Numbered from the stretch's first letter, positions 45,312 through 58,632 are shown. The stretch: 64,000 bases of DNA from Cenococcum geophilum 1.58 (GCA_001692895.1 KV748226.1:994329-1058328), one strand, 5' to 3'. The notes: a model not told the origin generated them from the sequence alone. Program-made: numbers and translations.

Positions 45312-48300
45312 AATAATAATAAATTTAATTTACCGCCCGTCCCGGTCCCCCTAGTGGGTCTACGCAGGCTAATACCTTTTATAGGAAAAACTCTAACTTA
45401 GAGAAAACCCCACCTCGGGCCGCGCTGGAGAGATAGTAGTGTTCCGACATCGGAGCGCTAGCGGCTCGCCTTCTACCTGCCTTTAAGTCTGCATATTAAG
45501 CCAACTAGCCGCGCTTCGCGGATAATCTTACTCTACCCCCTTCTTTCCTTATCCTTTTACCCTTATTCTTTTACTAGTCCTTTAGGCTTTAAAAGGGCTA
45601 GTATCTACTTATATCCTCTATATCTATTACCTTTACTGCCTAAAACTAGGGTAAAGTACCTAATTATACTAGCTATTTTGCTGCCGCTTAGGCGCTTTCT
45701 TTATTATTTAAAACATCCTAAAGGCGTTTAGAGGCGTATTTTGCTATAAAGTCCGCCCTTTAGTAGTGTGGACACTGGAACAGCATATAGTGGACTATTT
45801 ATTTTATCTAGCTATATTCGCACCGTGGGAGAACCGCTGGTACACCAACGGATACAAGCTATATATTAAGCCCTATTACCTCTATATAAAGAAGAAATAG
45901 TGCTATAGCCTCTACTTTTATTAGGCCTTTATATAATGGGATTATAGGTTTCCCCTATAGGGTCTTCTACGTAGTTTCTGTGCGGTCTTTAGCCTTTACC
46001 TACTACCGTTATCGCTATTTTAAATCTGCCCATTTCGCGATAAAGGTAGTTACCTGCCTTTGGTGCTGGTAACCTCCTATACGGTAGTGGCGCTCCGCCT
46101 ACGCTTTGCTGGCGTTCCGCTGGCTACGCTTATAGGGGTTTATTATAGCTTCCCGCTCTATATAGTCCTTCTAGTACGCGAGGAAGCCTTATATCTTATT
46201 TTTATGGTCCTTTACGCGTTTCCTAAGCGCTTCTAATAGTACTAGTAGCCGTTTTGTTTTTTACTAGCGCTTTACTAATATATTTCAGATACTATTAAGT
46301 GCCTCTACTAATTCCTTTTTTACCCTATTAGAGGCCGTCTTAATAGCTCTTTAGAGGGCTGTCGTTTTAATATAGAGTTAGATTAGGGGAATAGCCGCTT
46401 CCTTCTCTATTATAGCTATTAGTATTTGCCGGTATACCCCTATAACCCTATAGAGATACTAGTTCTAAACTTTCTATAGTAGTTTAAGTAAGCTTTTTGC
46501 TAGCGTTCCGCCATCCTGTACTTCCTATACTTAGGTACTATATAGTATCGCTAGTTAGACGGTGGCTATATATAGGAGGCGTGAGCGGCGTATTAATAGG
46601 CCCTATATAGACGCGGTGATCCTTAATATTGCTTTAAAGGCTACTAAGCCCTTACTCGCGGCCTTTTTAACCTATTCTTTCTATTAGAGCTTAGGGTTTA
46701 CTTAGATCCCTAGAACTTATATGCTGGTTTTCTAGGGGGCTGTCTTATAGCTGGTAATACGTATAGTAGACGTAAGGTCTACGGTGGCGTGGCGCTATTA
46801 CCTTATAAAGTGTATAAGCTAGTACTTCTTAGGGGCGAACGCCGCCCTATATCAATTTGCCTATATAGTGCAGTAGTTATAGGCGGCCTTTAATTGTTAA
46901 CAGTTCTCTACTATGGAGTCCCCCTAGGTAATAAGGTTTGTATTATCTATAAAGCCAAACCCTAGTATGCTATTGTTAAGGTGCTGGAATTCCTCTAATA
47001 GCTTTAATATAAAAAAGAGGAATAAGATTAGTAATAAGGGTGACCCTTAGGGGATACCTGTCTATGTCTAAATCTAGTTACTTTTATATTCTATAAACTT
47101 AATATAGGTTTTATATACTATTAGGAAGCTTTATATAAAGTCTATATGCTACTTTAAAAAGCCTTTTTTTTTAGAATATAGAGGAGCCTTTTATGGGAGA
47201 TGTTGTTAAATACCCCTACTAAGTCTAGGCTTAGCATTAACACCACATACCCGCGACACGTTTGCTATACTATCTATACGCAAGAGCTAAGTAGTCCTAC
47301 CGCTAATAGTGTAGATTATTTACGCCTTGCTCCCATCTGGTTTTAAAGAAGTAGCCTATACTCCTCCGCAGCCTTAGATATAATATTAGCTATATACTTT
47401 TCTAGGACTTTTACTAGCGTATTTTTAAGGGTAATTAGTCTATAGCTGCCTAGGAGAGAGTAGTCTTTCTTTCCTTCTTTATATAACACTATAGTTATAG
47501 ATTTTTTAAGGCTTTTTGGTATTATTCCGCTGGTAAAGTAATGACTAGCTACTTCTGCTAAATCTTTTATAATAACTAGGGTAGCTACTTTAAGGACCTT
47601 ATTTGGTATACTATCTAGCCCTAGGGCTTTTTTATTTAGAAGACTCCTAATAAGCTTACCGATTTCTTCTATTAAGATAGTAGGGCTAATATTAAGCATA
47701 TTTTATTCCCTTATTGTCTCTATATCGCTAAGGTCTGCTATTCTAGTTTTAGAAAAGAACTTAGCTGTAAGGATATTAGCCTTTATAATATTATTATCTA
47801 TTAAAGGATCCTTAGTAGACCTTCTAAGGTCTAGTAAATAGGGGTCCGCCTTTACTACGCTTACTTTTCTGCTCTATTTTAATAGAGTCTAAAGTCCCTT
47901 ATTATATAGTTTTAATTAATCTTTAGTAAGTTTATAAATAAAGCGTTTTTAGTTATTATAACTAACTCTCCTAGTCTCTTTTTATAGTTAATTGTTTAAT
48001 ACTAAATATCTTTAGTAGTCCTTGGGGTTGTTATAAGCTTAGAGCTGTTATTGCGCCTATTAGGCGCTGGCGTAGAGCTATATAGCTTATAGCGACCATT
48101 CTTAATAGGCCTGCTGGCTAGGCTGTGCTTATAGGCAGTGTTTTTTTAAGTGCTTGCTTAATCCCTTCCTAAAGGGCTTAAAAGGGGTCTTTAGATATGG
48201 TCCAGTTAAGCTCCTAAATGCTTTAGAGAAAGCCCTATAAGTTTAGCTTCTTAAGGGTAAGGCGCTAGCGTTCCGCTAGCGGATAACTAGCGTTATTAAT

Positions 48301-50576
48301 TTGGATGTAGATTGGTATATAGTCTCTTATAAGGGCCTATTCCTTAACTATACTATAAAAGTTAACTTTTCTATATAGATCTAGTGATATAAACGTAAGG
48401 TCTATTATACTCTCCTATTACCCTCTTTTCTATATAGGCTCTTCTTTTAGTGTGGCGAGTACTAGGCCTTTAGCATTAGTTTTGGCTAAAAGGCGTTCTA
48501 CCTACTCTTTATTAGCTATATACTTTCCGCCCTATATTAGGTAGTGGGCGTTAAAGTTACCTAAGAGTATAATTTCTCCCTTAGCTTTTTTAATAGCTAT
48601 TTTAACCTTAGGCCATGCCCTAATCTAAGGGCTATCTTCGCGCGGGTTATAAATATTAATAATTATAGCCTTTAGCCCCTTTAGGCGTACCTAAAGGGCT
48701 ATAGTAAAGGGGCCGTACTATCTACGCTTCTAATACGCGGTATTAATATTCCGGCTAATTATAAAGCAGACCTTTATTATAGGGAGAGCGTTATATATAA
48801 GTGTAAATCCCCTAGGGTAGTATATTAATTTAGTATATCTATTATATACCGGCTCCTAGATTATAAGGACCTAGTAGTCCGCCAGTATAACGCTGTTAAA
48901 GAAGGGGCAATATGCCCCTTGGTTTGCATTTCCATAGTTATACTAGATAATTATATACTTACTTATTTAAAGTGGATGTGGGCTTATTTATATCTATATT
49001 CTATTTCTTATTGTTTTCGCTATTAACTATTATTACTCTATTAGCGTAAAGCCGGAGCCTTAATTATAATCTGTTTCTATTTACTATTTTAATAAAAGAT
49101 AGTTTGCCTGGTCCCCGTTTAAGTAGTTATTCTTAGGTTCCTAGATAAGATATTTCCTATCCTCTTTTCTTATTAGTGCTAATTGTAAGGTTTCCTGGTA
49201 TTAAGGGTTGGTATATTATTTCTGCGGCTTCTTATATACGGAGCAACTGCGTTAAGAGGGCTATCCTTTTTATTTGGATACCTTTAAGGTAGCTTTAAAA
49301 GGTCCTATACTCTTTTCTTTACTATGCTTTATAGGCTTTACCGTAGTTAATATAGGATACCCTTTTCTTAGGGCAATCTGTGGTGTTATATAGTCCTATA
49401 TATTGCCTATATTTTATTTACTTTCCGCATACGCTTTATATATGCCCCTATTAATTATAGCGGTAGTATTACTTTATAATTACGCTATTCTTAAATAGCC
49501 TAGTCTTAAAAAGCTAGGATTTAATAACTATCCCGCTTTTTATAATCTTTTGCTAAATTGCTTAGGTTAGGACGCTAATTATAATTATTCCCCTAGTCTT
49601 CTCCGGTTCTCTCTAGGCGCTACTAGAGTTTACCTAGCGTTTTACCTACGCTTTAGGGTCGTATAGCTATTAGATCCGGTTAATAGCTATTCTAGATATA
49701 AGGCGCTTTATAGCTTTATAAATAGATTAAGTTAATTCTAAATTATCTGTATCCCTTTTACTATTAATTAGGGTCTTAAGCGGGACTCCTAGTATTTCTA
49801 GGAGGTAATTTTTCCTTAGTATTCTAAGTCCTGGCGCGTCTAGCCTATTTAGGATTTAGTCCTTTATTATTTAGGAAGGGATATAGACATCTATATCCCT
49901 ACTATTAAGGGTGCGTACGGCGTATACGCTTAGTATTATTCTCTAAATAGTCTTAAAAAGCTCCCCTAGTTTATAGCCCTGGGGCTCTTTAAGCCGGACG
50001 CGTATACTCGCTCTCTATAGTGCTGCAACTGCGTTTACCGTGCGGGCCGCCTATATAGTAATAGCTGCCTAGGTTTAAACCTATACTAGGGGAACTCCTA
50101 GGCCTAGGGGTCCTCCTTTACGCGTTTTTTTATTTAGATTTTCTTAATACCCGCTTTAATTCGGTTAAGCTAGGCCTTAGTTTCTTATTCTTAGGTTATC
50201 TGGGGAACTAGACGCGTTAAAAGGGCTTTAATATACTATATTGCCTCTTAAATAGAGGCAAGTATCTAGTGCTATAGAGTTTTTTTCTCCTCTTTTATAA
50301 GATTGTCTTTAATTTATTTAAGTGTTTCCTTTAGTTTTTGCTATTGCTAGCAGCTGTCCTTTTCGCGTTATTACCTACCTAGTTTATAGTTTGGCTCCCG
50401 CGCGTTATAACTCTCGTGACTTTAGCGGGAAGCCTGCGCCCCTTCGTCGTCCCCTATACTCTAGATAGGGGCGACGTGGTTTTATAGGGTTTCTTAGTGC
50501 GGGGAATAGGATTCCGATATTGGGTTGCTTTATTAAGTGGTTTTTAGGCTAGTTTCGCTACTATTGCGGCTCTTAT
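45312..50576 (-). mobile_element. Second Tad-like LINE (LINE B), inserted in LINE A
   Basis: Minus-strand element of about 5.27 kb. Its 3' end carries the A/T trinucleotide tail (AATAAT..., 45303-45321), and its 5' end is near 50576. A target duplication AGTTATAATAAT is at 45300-45311 and 50577-50588, though the tail blurs the left boundary. From 5' to 3': ORF1-like sequence (about 50.5-49.1 kb), endonuclease with an ILLGxFNAHYLIxGGK-like stretch (about 48.55 kb), reverse transcriptase at 47.7-47.3 kb, and a 3' region whose last 200 bases (45330-45550) have escaped RIP and resemble the 3' end of LINE C at 63.3-63.5 kb. No complete frame survives. Confidence 0.85.
47343..47699 (-). pseudogene. 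Reverse transcriptase fragment of LINE B
   Basis: An uninterrupted 118-codon piece. It reads ...LLNKKALGLDSIPNKVLK, then a YFTSGIIPKSLKKSITIVL segment, YKEGKKDYSLLGSYRLITL and KNTLVKVLEKYIANII. These are the first blocks of the non-LTR reverse transcriptase fold (the usual Lys-Ala-Pro-Gly-x-Asp and Tyr-Arg-Pro-Ile-x-Leu motifs, with changes). The catalytic block with the two Asp residues lies further on and is broken. Confidence 0.85.
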
Positions 50577-51038
50577 AGTTATAATAATTTAGATATATAG
50601 AGGACTAGTATAAATTATTAATATGTATAACCCTAGGGTTAAAAGGGTCCTATAAATAGAGAATATTATATTAGTAATAAGCTTACTTAAAACTAAAGGT
50701 ATAGAGTTTATCCTATTAGGAGATATAAACCTCCACTACCTACGGTAGAGGGGTATTTACGTCGCTACTAAATAATAGGCAGAGTGCCTACTAAAAGCTA
50801 TAGATACCTAGGGCCTTAAGCTAGCTATTCCCCCTAGAGCAATTATATGGCAATAAGGATTCGCTAAAAGTATAATTAACCTTATATTTATAAACGAAGG
50901 CCTATACTAGAGACTTAAAAGGTATAACCCTAAAAAAGAATAGGTACTTACCTTAGACTATATTCCTATCTAAATATAGCTAGATTTAGATATTAATGTA
51001 TAACTAAATAGTAAAAGATATATAATAAGGATGCTTAA

Positions 51039-51458
51039 CGTGTTCCACTACCGAGCGCATTACACCACCGGGCGCATCACTTTAAAGAACACCAAAAAGC
51101 CTAAATTTCAAACTTAAATATCTCAACCACTACTTAATAATATTTTCTAAAAATTTAAATATAGGCTCTAATATGCCTATTTTAGTGCCTATTATAATAT
51201 AAAAATATATAGTTTAGTAGTTGTTAAGATATTTCGAAATATCTCTATTTTTAGCCCCTAGACTCTATATTATAATAACAATTAAGTTATATACTTTAAT
51301 ATTATAATATACACTTTAATATATATAAAAGCCCATATTTAAATTTTTAGAAAATATTATTAAGTAGTGGTTGAGATATTTAAGATTGAAATTTAGGCTT
51401 TTTGGTGTTCTTTGAAGTGATGCGCCCGGTGGTGTGATACGCTCGGTGGTGGAACACG
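51039..51458. mobile_element. Foldback MITE with about 124-bp inverted repeats
   Basis: 420 bp between two TTAA tetramers (51035-51038 and 51459-51462). The ends start CGTGTTCCACYACCGAGCG and are inverted repeats for about 124 bases with roughly five differences, nearly all C/T. The middle 170 bases are AT-rich with no frame. TTAA is the target of piggyBac-type elements; a TA target with slightly longer repeats is the alternative. It interrupts the endonuclease/RT linker of LINE A, so it is younger than LINE A. Confidence 0.85.
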
Positions 51459-53328
51459 TTAAGGTAAATAGTTTCCTTAATATAGTTAAATAACAACTTT
51501 AAGACCTAGAAGAAATCTACCTAATACTAATAAGTAAGGCTTACTAGCTACCCCTAAGGAAATTAACTAAAGACTAGAAAGGATCTAGGCAGCAATTAAA
51601 AATAGACTAAAAGAGCACTGCCCGGTCTTAAAACTAGGCCCCTATATATAATACGCATAGTCCGTATAATACGCAGTTCTTATAGCTAGCCAATAATAAG
51701 TAAGAAGGAAATACTTAAGTAGCTATAACCCTAAAGATAAAAGACAATATAAAGACATAAGAAACTAGTTAAAGAATACCCTAAAAAAAGAAGTAAGGAA
51801 TAACTAGAGACGATTTATAAATAAGTATACTTTTAACCTAAGCCTCCCCTATAATAAGGGCCTATAGGCTATAATAAAATAAGTAAAGAAAAAGGTAGGG
51901 TAATTAGCAGAAGACCTATACCTACTACCCCTATAAAGAGTAGGGGAATTATAGGCCACTAATAATAATAATAAGAAGGTAAAGATCTTTATAAAAAGGT
52001 TCTTCCTCTAACCGGCTCTAGTAGACCTTAGTAACATTATAGGTAAAGTACTAGTAACTCGCCTATGGGTCAACAGCGATATAACAATAGAGGAAATAGC
52101 TAGAACTATTAGCCGCCTTTTAAATAATATAGTACTAGGTCTAGATAGGATTCTAAATAAGGCCTTAAAGACCTATAGACTACTTATAGTACCCTAGCTT
52201 ATAGATATAGCTAGAGCATACTCTACTATAGACTACTAACTACGACTTAGGAGATCTATAACAACGGTTATCCTATAAAAAGAAGGTAAAGTAGATTACT
52301 TAATCCTAAAAAGCTACCGCCCTATTACTTTAGAAAACACCCTTAGCAAGATCTTAAAAAAGGTAATAGCGGACCGTATAGTAGATACGGCTAAGGAATA
52401 CGCCCTACTACTATAAAACCAAATAGGGGCAAGAAAGAACCGCTTAACACTATTAGCACTTACGCTACTCGCTACTACTATTAAATCTATATAGGCGATG
52501 CGAAGGGACTTTATAGTATTAATGCTTAGCCTAGACATTAATGGCGCCTATAATAATATACCCTATAAACGTCTCCTATATATCCTTAGGGCAAAAGGCT
52601 TCTTAAAATAGATTATATAATTTATCTAAGGGTTTATAGGTTAGAAAGAAATATTACTAGTCTTTAGCGGATACTAAAGCCCCCCTATTATAGTTATAAC
52701 AGAAATACTATAAGGATTACCCCTCTTACCTATACTTTTCCTTTTCTTTATAAGCAACCTACTTAACTCCTTTAAGGAAGGGGCGACCTAGGGGATAGGC
52801 TTTATTAATAATATAAACCTAATTATATACGGGCTATTAGCCGTAGAGAATTATAGAATGCTAGAGAAAGCTTATAATACCTATATAGAATAGGTAAAAC
52901 AATATAAAGTCTAATTCTTACTAGAGAAATACTAGCTAATCCATTTTATAAAAAAACATAACCAATTTATAGATCTTTAGCATATAATCCGTATCTAAGG
53001 CTTTAGGAGTTAACCAGTTTAGGGCCTAAGGGTATTAGGAGTATAAGTAGATAGTAAGCTCTAGTAGAGCGTATATGCGACGCGAGCGGCCTATAAGGGC
53101 TAAGTATAGTACATCGTATTATCTAGGATCGTTAACTCTATATAGGGCCTATACTTTTAGAGGTTACGCCTATTATATATAGCAGTTGTCTAGCTAACCA
53201 TAACGTATAGGTTTAGTATTTGGGCCATTAGAGAATCTAAAAAAGGCCCCCCTAAGTTACTCCTTAAACTACTCTAAAAGGTCTAAACAGCCTGCCTTTA
53301 GAGTATAATAGGCGGATATAAGCGAATG

Positions 53329-53558
53329 TGTAAGCTTTACAGTGTGGAAGAATTGCAAGAACGACTTGATTGTAATTCTATGGAAATCAAGTGATATAAA
53401 TACATAAGGAAGGTGTTGGTAATAAGATGAAAGGGGAGACTACTTTGTAACTAAAACAGCGTGATATGTAAGTGATACGCAGTTAATACGCAGGTGATAC
53501 GCAGTCGATACGCAGGTAATACGCAGGCGTTTTGGCATAGTACCGGTAGTCGGTTACA
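53329..53558 (-). repeat. 3' LTR of the copia element
   Basis: Plus-strand TGTAAGCTTTAC...GTCGGTTACA. It contains repeated GATACGCAG/AATACGCAG units (53472-53528), present in both LTRs. Five-base flank GAATG on the outer side. Confidence 0.93.
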
Positions 53559-53570
53559 CACCCCCCCAGA
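53559..53570 (-). other. Polypurine tract of the copia element
   Basis: On the minus strand TCTGGGGGGGTG abuts the TG of the 3' LTR. This is the expected position and composition for plus-strand DNA priming. Confidence 0.75.
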
Positions 53571-53672
53571 TTTAACGGTGCAGTTAAAGCTGTAGAAAAA
53601 TAAAGGTTAAAACTATACCAAAATAGGAAATTTAGATACAATTTGGGAGTAGTAAAAGAATGGGGTAACTGT

Positions 53673-53716
53673 GACGGATATTGCGAATATCGCGGATATT
53701 GCGGATATTGCGAATT
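53673..53716. repeat. GGATATTGC short repeats next to the copia 3' LTR
   Basis: Four to five copies of GGATATTGC/GAATATCGC about 115 bases inside the 3' LTR. They match the array at 1006-1125 in the gag-only element, which has the same relative position. Confidence 0.8.
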
Positions 53717-53719
53717 AAT

Positions 53720-56700
53720 TGATCTAATGTTAAATATCCACCAAATTCAACTACTTTATCCATGCTTCGTGCTTTTGATGAGGTAAGATTTTAGTAAGAC
53801 CGTCGGCAGGCATTTTAGCCGTAGGAACCTATTAAACATCGATCTTTTTATCTTGGACTTCCTGTCTCAGCCAGTGCTGATGGACGTCAATATGTCGAAG
53901 CTTGGTGTCAAGCTTTGGTGTATCCTGTCTTAGGAGTTATACGGTCGGCATATTATCGCAGAGTACGGTAAATTCGCGTTCTAAGTTAAAGCCAATTGCC
54001 TTAAAGAATCGTTGCTATCAAATGATTTTAACTGCGGTAGTAGATAGGGAGAGAAGCTCTGCTTTAGTAGTTAAGCGAGTAACAGATCGCTATAGGGTCG
54101 CTTTCCAATTAATTAGACCTCCGAATAGCATAAAAAGATATCCTTAAGAGCTCCGTCTAGTCTCCTTATAGTCCGCAAATGCTGCGTTAGATGCTCCGTA
54201 AAAGGTAACATCTTCTCCTTTGGGGTTTCTAAAGTATATATATGCTCCAAATACTTCGCCTAAGTATTTAATAGCTGTAGATTTTGTTCTAAGGCAGTAG
54301 GCAATTGCTTAGTTTGCTGCATCAAGGTACTTTTAATTTGGATTAGTAAGGAATTCGGCCAGCTTAGAATGCATCTTAGTAATATTAGGTCTTCTAAATA
54401 CGGCAAGGTATATAAGCGACCCTACTCGTTACTGGTAGGCTAGTGTCCTTTAAGGGTTCGCCTGCTAGTTAGACGGAATCAGTTCTTCGGCAAGAAGTAG
54501 TAACTTAGGAAATCTGCCTGGTTAGATATTGAATCGATTGGCTATCTTTTTAATATAGGAATCTTGGCAAAGCCAGAGCTTTTAACTTAGTCGATCTCGT
54601 TCGATTTAAATTCCTAGGAACTACTATAGGTCTCCTAGTGCACGGATCTTGTATTAGTGTAGTAGTTTGGCTTTAAATTCTTCAAGTCTTTAAAGGTCCT
54701 TTTTGGCAAATAGAACGGCGATATTGTCTACGTAGAAAAAGACAATAAGTCGTTTATTAGTAAATAGGCAGTTGGTACCTAGTACTAATTTTAATCCAAA
54801 TTTAGCTAGGGTACTGGTGAGCTCTTTATACTAAAGTAGTAGTAAGATTTTTAATCTATATAGCGCTATAAGTAGCTCTAGGACATATCTGTCTTCTTTA
54901 AATCCTTCTAGGCAGTAGCAGTAAACTAGCTTACTAAGCTTAGCATTTGTAAATACGTTTATAGCGTTATACTATTAAATTTCCAAATCGAATGCGGCTG
55001 CTATAGCCATAAGGGCACGGAATATTTGAGTAGCTAGGGTTGCTACATAGGTCTCTTCTTTAGTAATCTATAAGTCTCCGCGGACACACAGTCAAGCCTT
55101 TAGCTTTTAAAGATAACCGTCGCTATTAAGCTTATATTTAAAGACCTATTTTAGTAGAAGGATCTGCTTATTGCTTGCTTCTGCTTTTAGTACAGTCTTA
55201 AATATCCCTCGGCGCTTCAGGTCGTTGTATTCTTTTTCCATAGCCTTTTAAAAGCCAGTAGTTAAAGAATGCTTTCTTAGTTCTTTAAGGTTCTTTAGTT
55301 TAGGAGGAAGATTGTCCCGATATAGATATAAGGATCTAGTTCGGTCGATGTCCTTTACTAGTCCTGTGGTAAAGCCAGCGTAGTAACTAAATAGGGTAGA
55401 TAGATTAGCTAGTGATGCTACATACGCTTAACGTTAAATTCTTTTTAATCCTTCTGGTAGGATAAGGTCGGCAAAAGGTTTGGCCGAGACTTCGTTAGCT
55501 CATAAAGCTATATTTAACGGTTCTGTTAAACTGCTTAGCTAGGTAGGACCTGTTTCAATTATATCCAAGATATCGTCTTAAAGTCCTCCCGGTGTAGTGT
55601 TTATTTCTAGCAGATCTAGAGATACCGTTCTGCTAGGAGTTGGTAACTGCTTAGTATCCTTTATAGGAGGCTCTACCGAATCGTTCGATTTAGGTGTAGT
55701 CGTTTAATCTGCATTCGAGGTAGATCTTTGATTGACTATATATAGGGTAGATTCGTCCTTAGATTTATCCTCGTGGAGAGGTTCTGGTAGACTGATCGTC
55801 TGGATAGTGTCTTCTAAGGCTTCCCTTAGTAGGTAGTCAATATCTTGACCCTTAGGGTTATAGAACGAGGTCTCATTAAATATAACGTCTCTGGTTCAAA
55901 TGACTTTATAGAGACTTAGAATCCAGATTTGATAGATATTAGTCAAATTATAGCCGACTAGGTGTCCAATCGTTACACAAGGACCTAGCTTATCTCCCTT
56001 TTTGACTCGTTTGTCGAGCGTATAGGTCTTACAACCGTATACATGCATATAGGTAAGTAATAGTGTCTTGCTGTAGGCGATCTCGTACGGAGTTTTCCAC
56101 CCTAGTTACTTATTTGGGGTTCGATTAAGTGCGTAGCCAGCAGTAAGAAAGGCTTCTAGTCCTAGAGATGGGGGTAAGGAAGCTTCTAGCTGCATAGCTC
56201 TAGACCTTTCCATAAGGGTTCGTCCAGATCGTTCTGCTCCACCATTTTGTTCCTTAGTATATAGTGCTCGGCATTCGAAAGTGATGCCTTTATCTACGCA
56301 CCATGTCTATAGGGTGTCTCCTGTCTATCTAAAAGCTCGTTTATCATCGCTCTAGAAGAAGATAACGTCCTAGTAAAATCGTATTTTAATTAAACGGTGG
56401 GTCTTACGGATGGTAGGTAGGATGGTAGCTTTATCCTTATTTTTGGCGGTAAATACAAAATTAAATTTGGAATACGTGCAGTAGAAGTGCATCACGTATC
56501 TATTGCTGTTATAGCCTGGTTCTCCAAGGCTAATAATATCAAATGCGAGCCGTTCGAATGGTCGAGTGGCTGGAAATTCATATTCTCGTCTTTAAGAGAT
56601 CTGCTGCGTGTGCTTTGCTAATAAGCAAACTTCGCATTTAACTTTAAGCGGTACTTATTCGTCGATTAGCTCTTTAAGCTCTGCGCCATTAACGTACTTA

Positions 56701-58370
56701 GGAAGCTGCTTAATAGCGTCAGGTCCTGTATGGCCAAGTATTTTATGCTATTTAGTAGCTGTAGCTCCGACTGGTTTACGGGCCATTCTGCTTAGTTAAT
56801 ATCTTCTTATTAAGAAGGTTGATTGAGTCAAGTCTAGGGAATTTAAAGGCGTAGGCTCTCTATACATCAGTGCCCAATGGCCCCCTAGTCGTTTCGCATA
56901 GCATACTATCTTGCTAGTTACTAGACGGTATAGCAAGTTTCGTCCTAAGTCGAAATAGATGTCGTTATCAGTAGCTCTTAATAGTGCTATGATATTTATA
57001 AATATGGTGGGTACCAATGCTATATGGGATAGCTTCATTTTTGAGCTCCCAGTAGGTGTATTAACAGTAATCGTTACTATTCCGTAAGCTTATATTTTCT
57101 CAAAATTTCCGCTAGCAATTAGGTAGTCGTCTTCTGCTGCTAGGTAGGAGAAGGTAAAGTCTTCTTTGTTATTGCAGACGTGGGTATCTGCACTAGGGTT
57201 AAGTATCTAGGTGTTCTGGAGCTCGAACGGAATTTAACTAGTACTAAACACGGCAGCATAACTAGTTGGTGTCTTAGAAGGTAGGGCTTTAGAATCAAAA
57301 TTAATTATAGATTCTACGTCCTTTTAATTATTCTCCTTTACTTCCTATACTTCTTTTCAATTCCGATTAACTGCGCGTCTAATTAAGGATATAGACGAGA
57401 TCTTCTTATCTACTATCTTTTGGATATCTGGCCTTAGTCTCTATCCTTAAGGGCGCTTCTGCTTAATAATATAGTAGCAGTCACCAAATCAATGTTTGAG
57501 GCCGCATATACATTCCCTATACAATCTCGAATTTGAATTTGGATTGCTATTAGAATTGGAATTAACGTTAGAGTCTAAATTGGGATTTGAATTGCCTTAT
57601 AGGGTTATAAATACAAAGCTATTAGCAGCAGCAGTAGAAGATACTTACTACATGCGGTAGTGCTCCTTAAATTCCTTAATTAGTTTAATAATAAATGGGG
57701 CGTCTTTGTTCTTCCGTTCCTTCCGAATAAGATCTACTTCTAGTGCTCCTACAAAACTAGAAGAGATTAGCTTAATTGCTTAAACGAAATCGTAGTATGC
57801 CCTAAATCCCTAAACGTCTAGAAGCTCTAATTACTCCGCAAGCTTATAGACGTTCCGCTAGTTGTTTAACCATTTTTTAATACTCTGCTTTTTATTATAG
57901 GATTTTAAAGCCGTGTATTAATTAAGGACCTTATGTTTTTAACCTAAGGTGGTAGGGGCTAGTGCAGTCTTAAGTGCTTGTAACCGTTCGTGTACCGTTT
58001 TAAGGCCGTTAATAAGAGGAAGGTAGGCAACCGATGTCAATTAAACGATGTAGTTATTAATACCGTTTATTGCCTGTTCTTGCTTCTCGTATATTCGTAG
58101 GTCGTCCTTATATTTAGCGTAAAGCTAATTGTAGGCGGTAAGCTGGCGTTGGTCTAGCTGAGCTATTGATGTGGCAATGGGTAGTACGTTCGCAGGTGTA
58201 GGTCGTTTTAGTAGTTCCAGGGTTAGAAGCTTATCTTTCTTCTTAGATGGGTCGATGTACTGCCATACCTTATTAGTCTTAGCAGTGTCTTAGATAATAA
58301 AGAACCATTAAATCCAGTTAGATAGCTAGTTGAGGATTAAGTTAACTTTTGATTCGTTGGTGGTCGTCAT
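53720..58370 (-). pseudogene. Copia Gag-Pol polyprotein, RIP-inactivated
   Basis: The coding sense starts at ATG 58370 (MTTTNESKVNLILN, a usual fungal copia opening) and runs to about 53720 with many TAA/TAG. Recognised in order: gag; a zinc knuckle CICGLKHWFGDC near 57500; integrase core (ALYTKEQNGGAERSGRTLME near 56240, then YMHVYGCKTYTLDKRVKKGD near 56010); reverse transcriptase with FFYVDNIAVLFAKKDL (catalytic box YVDN at 54720-54734); and RNase H with an LRHIDVHQHWLRQEV segment near 53880 and MPADGLTK near 53800. YVDN in place of YVDD removes a catalytic Asp and is a single G-to-A change. No intact enzyme can be made. Confidence 0.9.
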
Positions 58371-58619
58371 TTTTAGGATTTTGACAGGTCAGGTAGGGTC
58401 CAATTGGCGTCTTGGCAGAACCTTATTTTGACGTTTTGAACTTTTGATTTGATTCGTCAGTTCGTTCGTCGATTGGGTACGGTCGTCGTTCGAGGTCGAT
58501 CGTCCGTTCGTTTAGTAGATAAAGAAGCTTAAGACACTTGCAAAGGTAGTAGAAGTAGTGACTTCTTAAATAAGGTAGCAAATTGACTGCTTAACAGATG
58601 ATGCAATAGGTAGATTAAT

Positions 58620-58632
58620 CCGGGCTCATAAC
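58620..58632 (-). other. Primer-binding site of the copia element
   Basis: Directly inside the 5' LTR the minus strand reads GTTATGAGCCCGG. This is complementary to the anticodon stem-loop (GGGCTCATAAC) known from eukaryotic initiator methionine tRNA, not to the tRNA 3' end. Priming by a half-tRNA of this kind is established for Drosophila copia. Confidence 0.7.
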
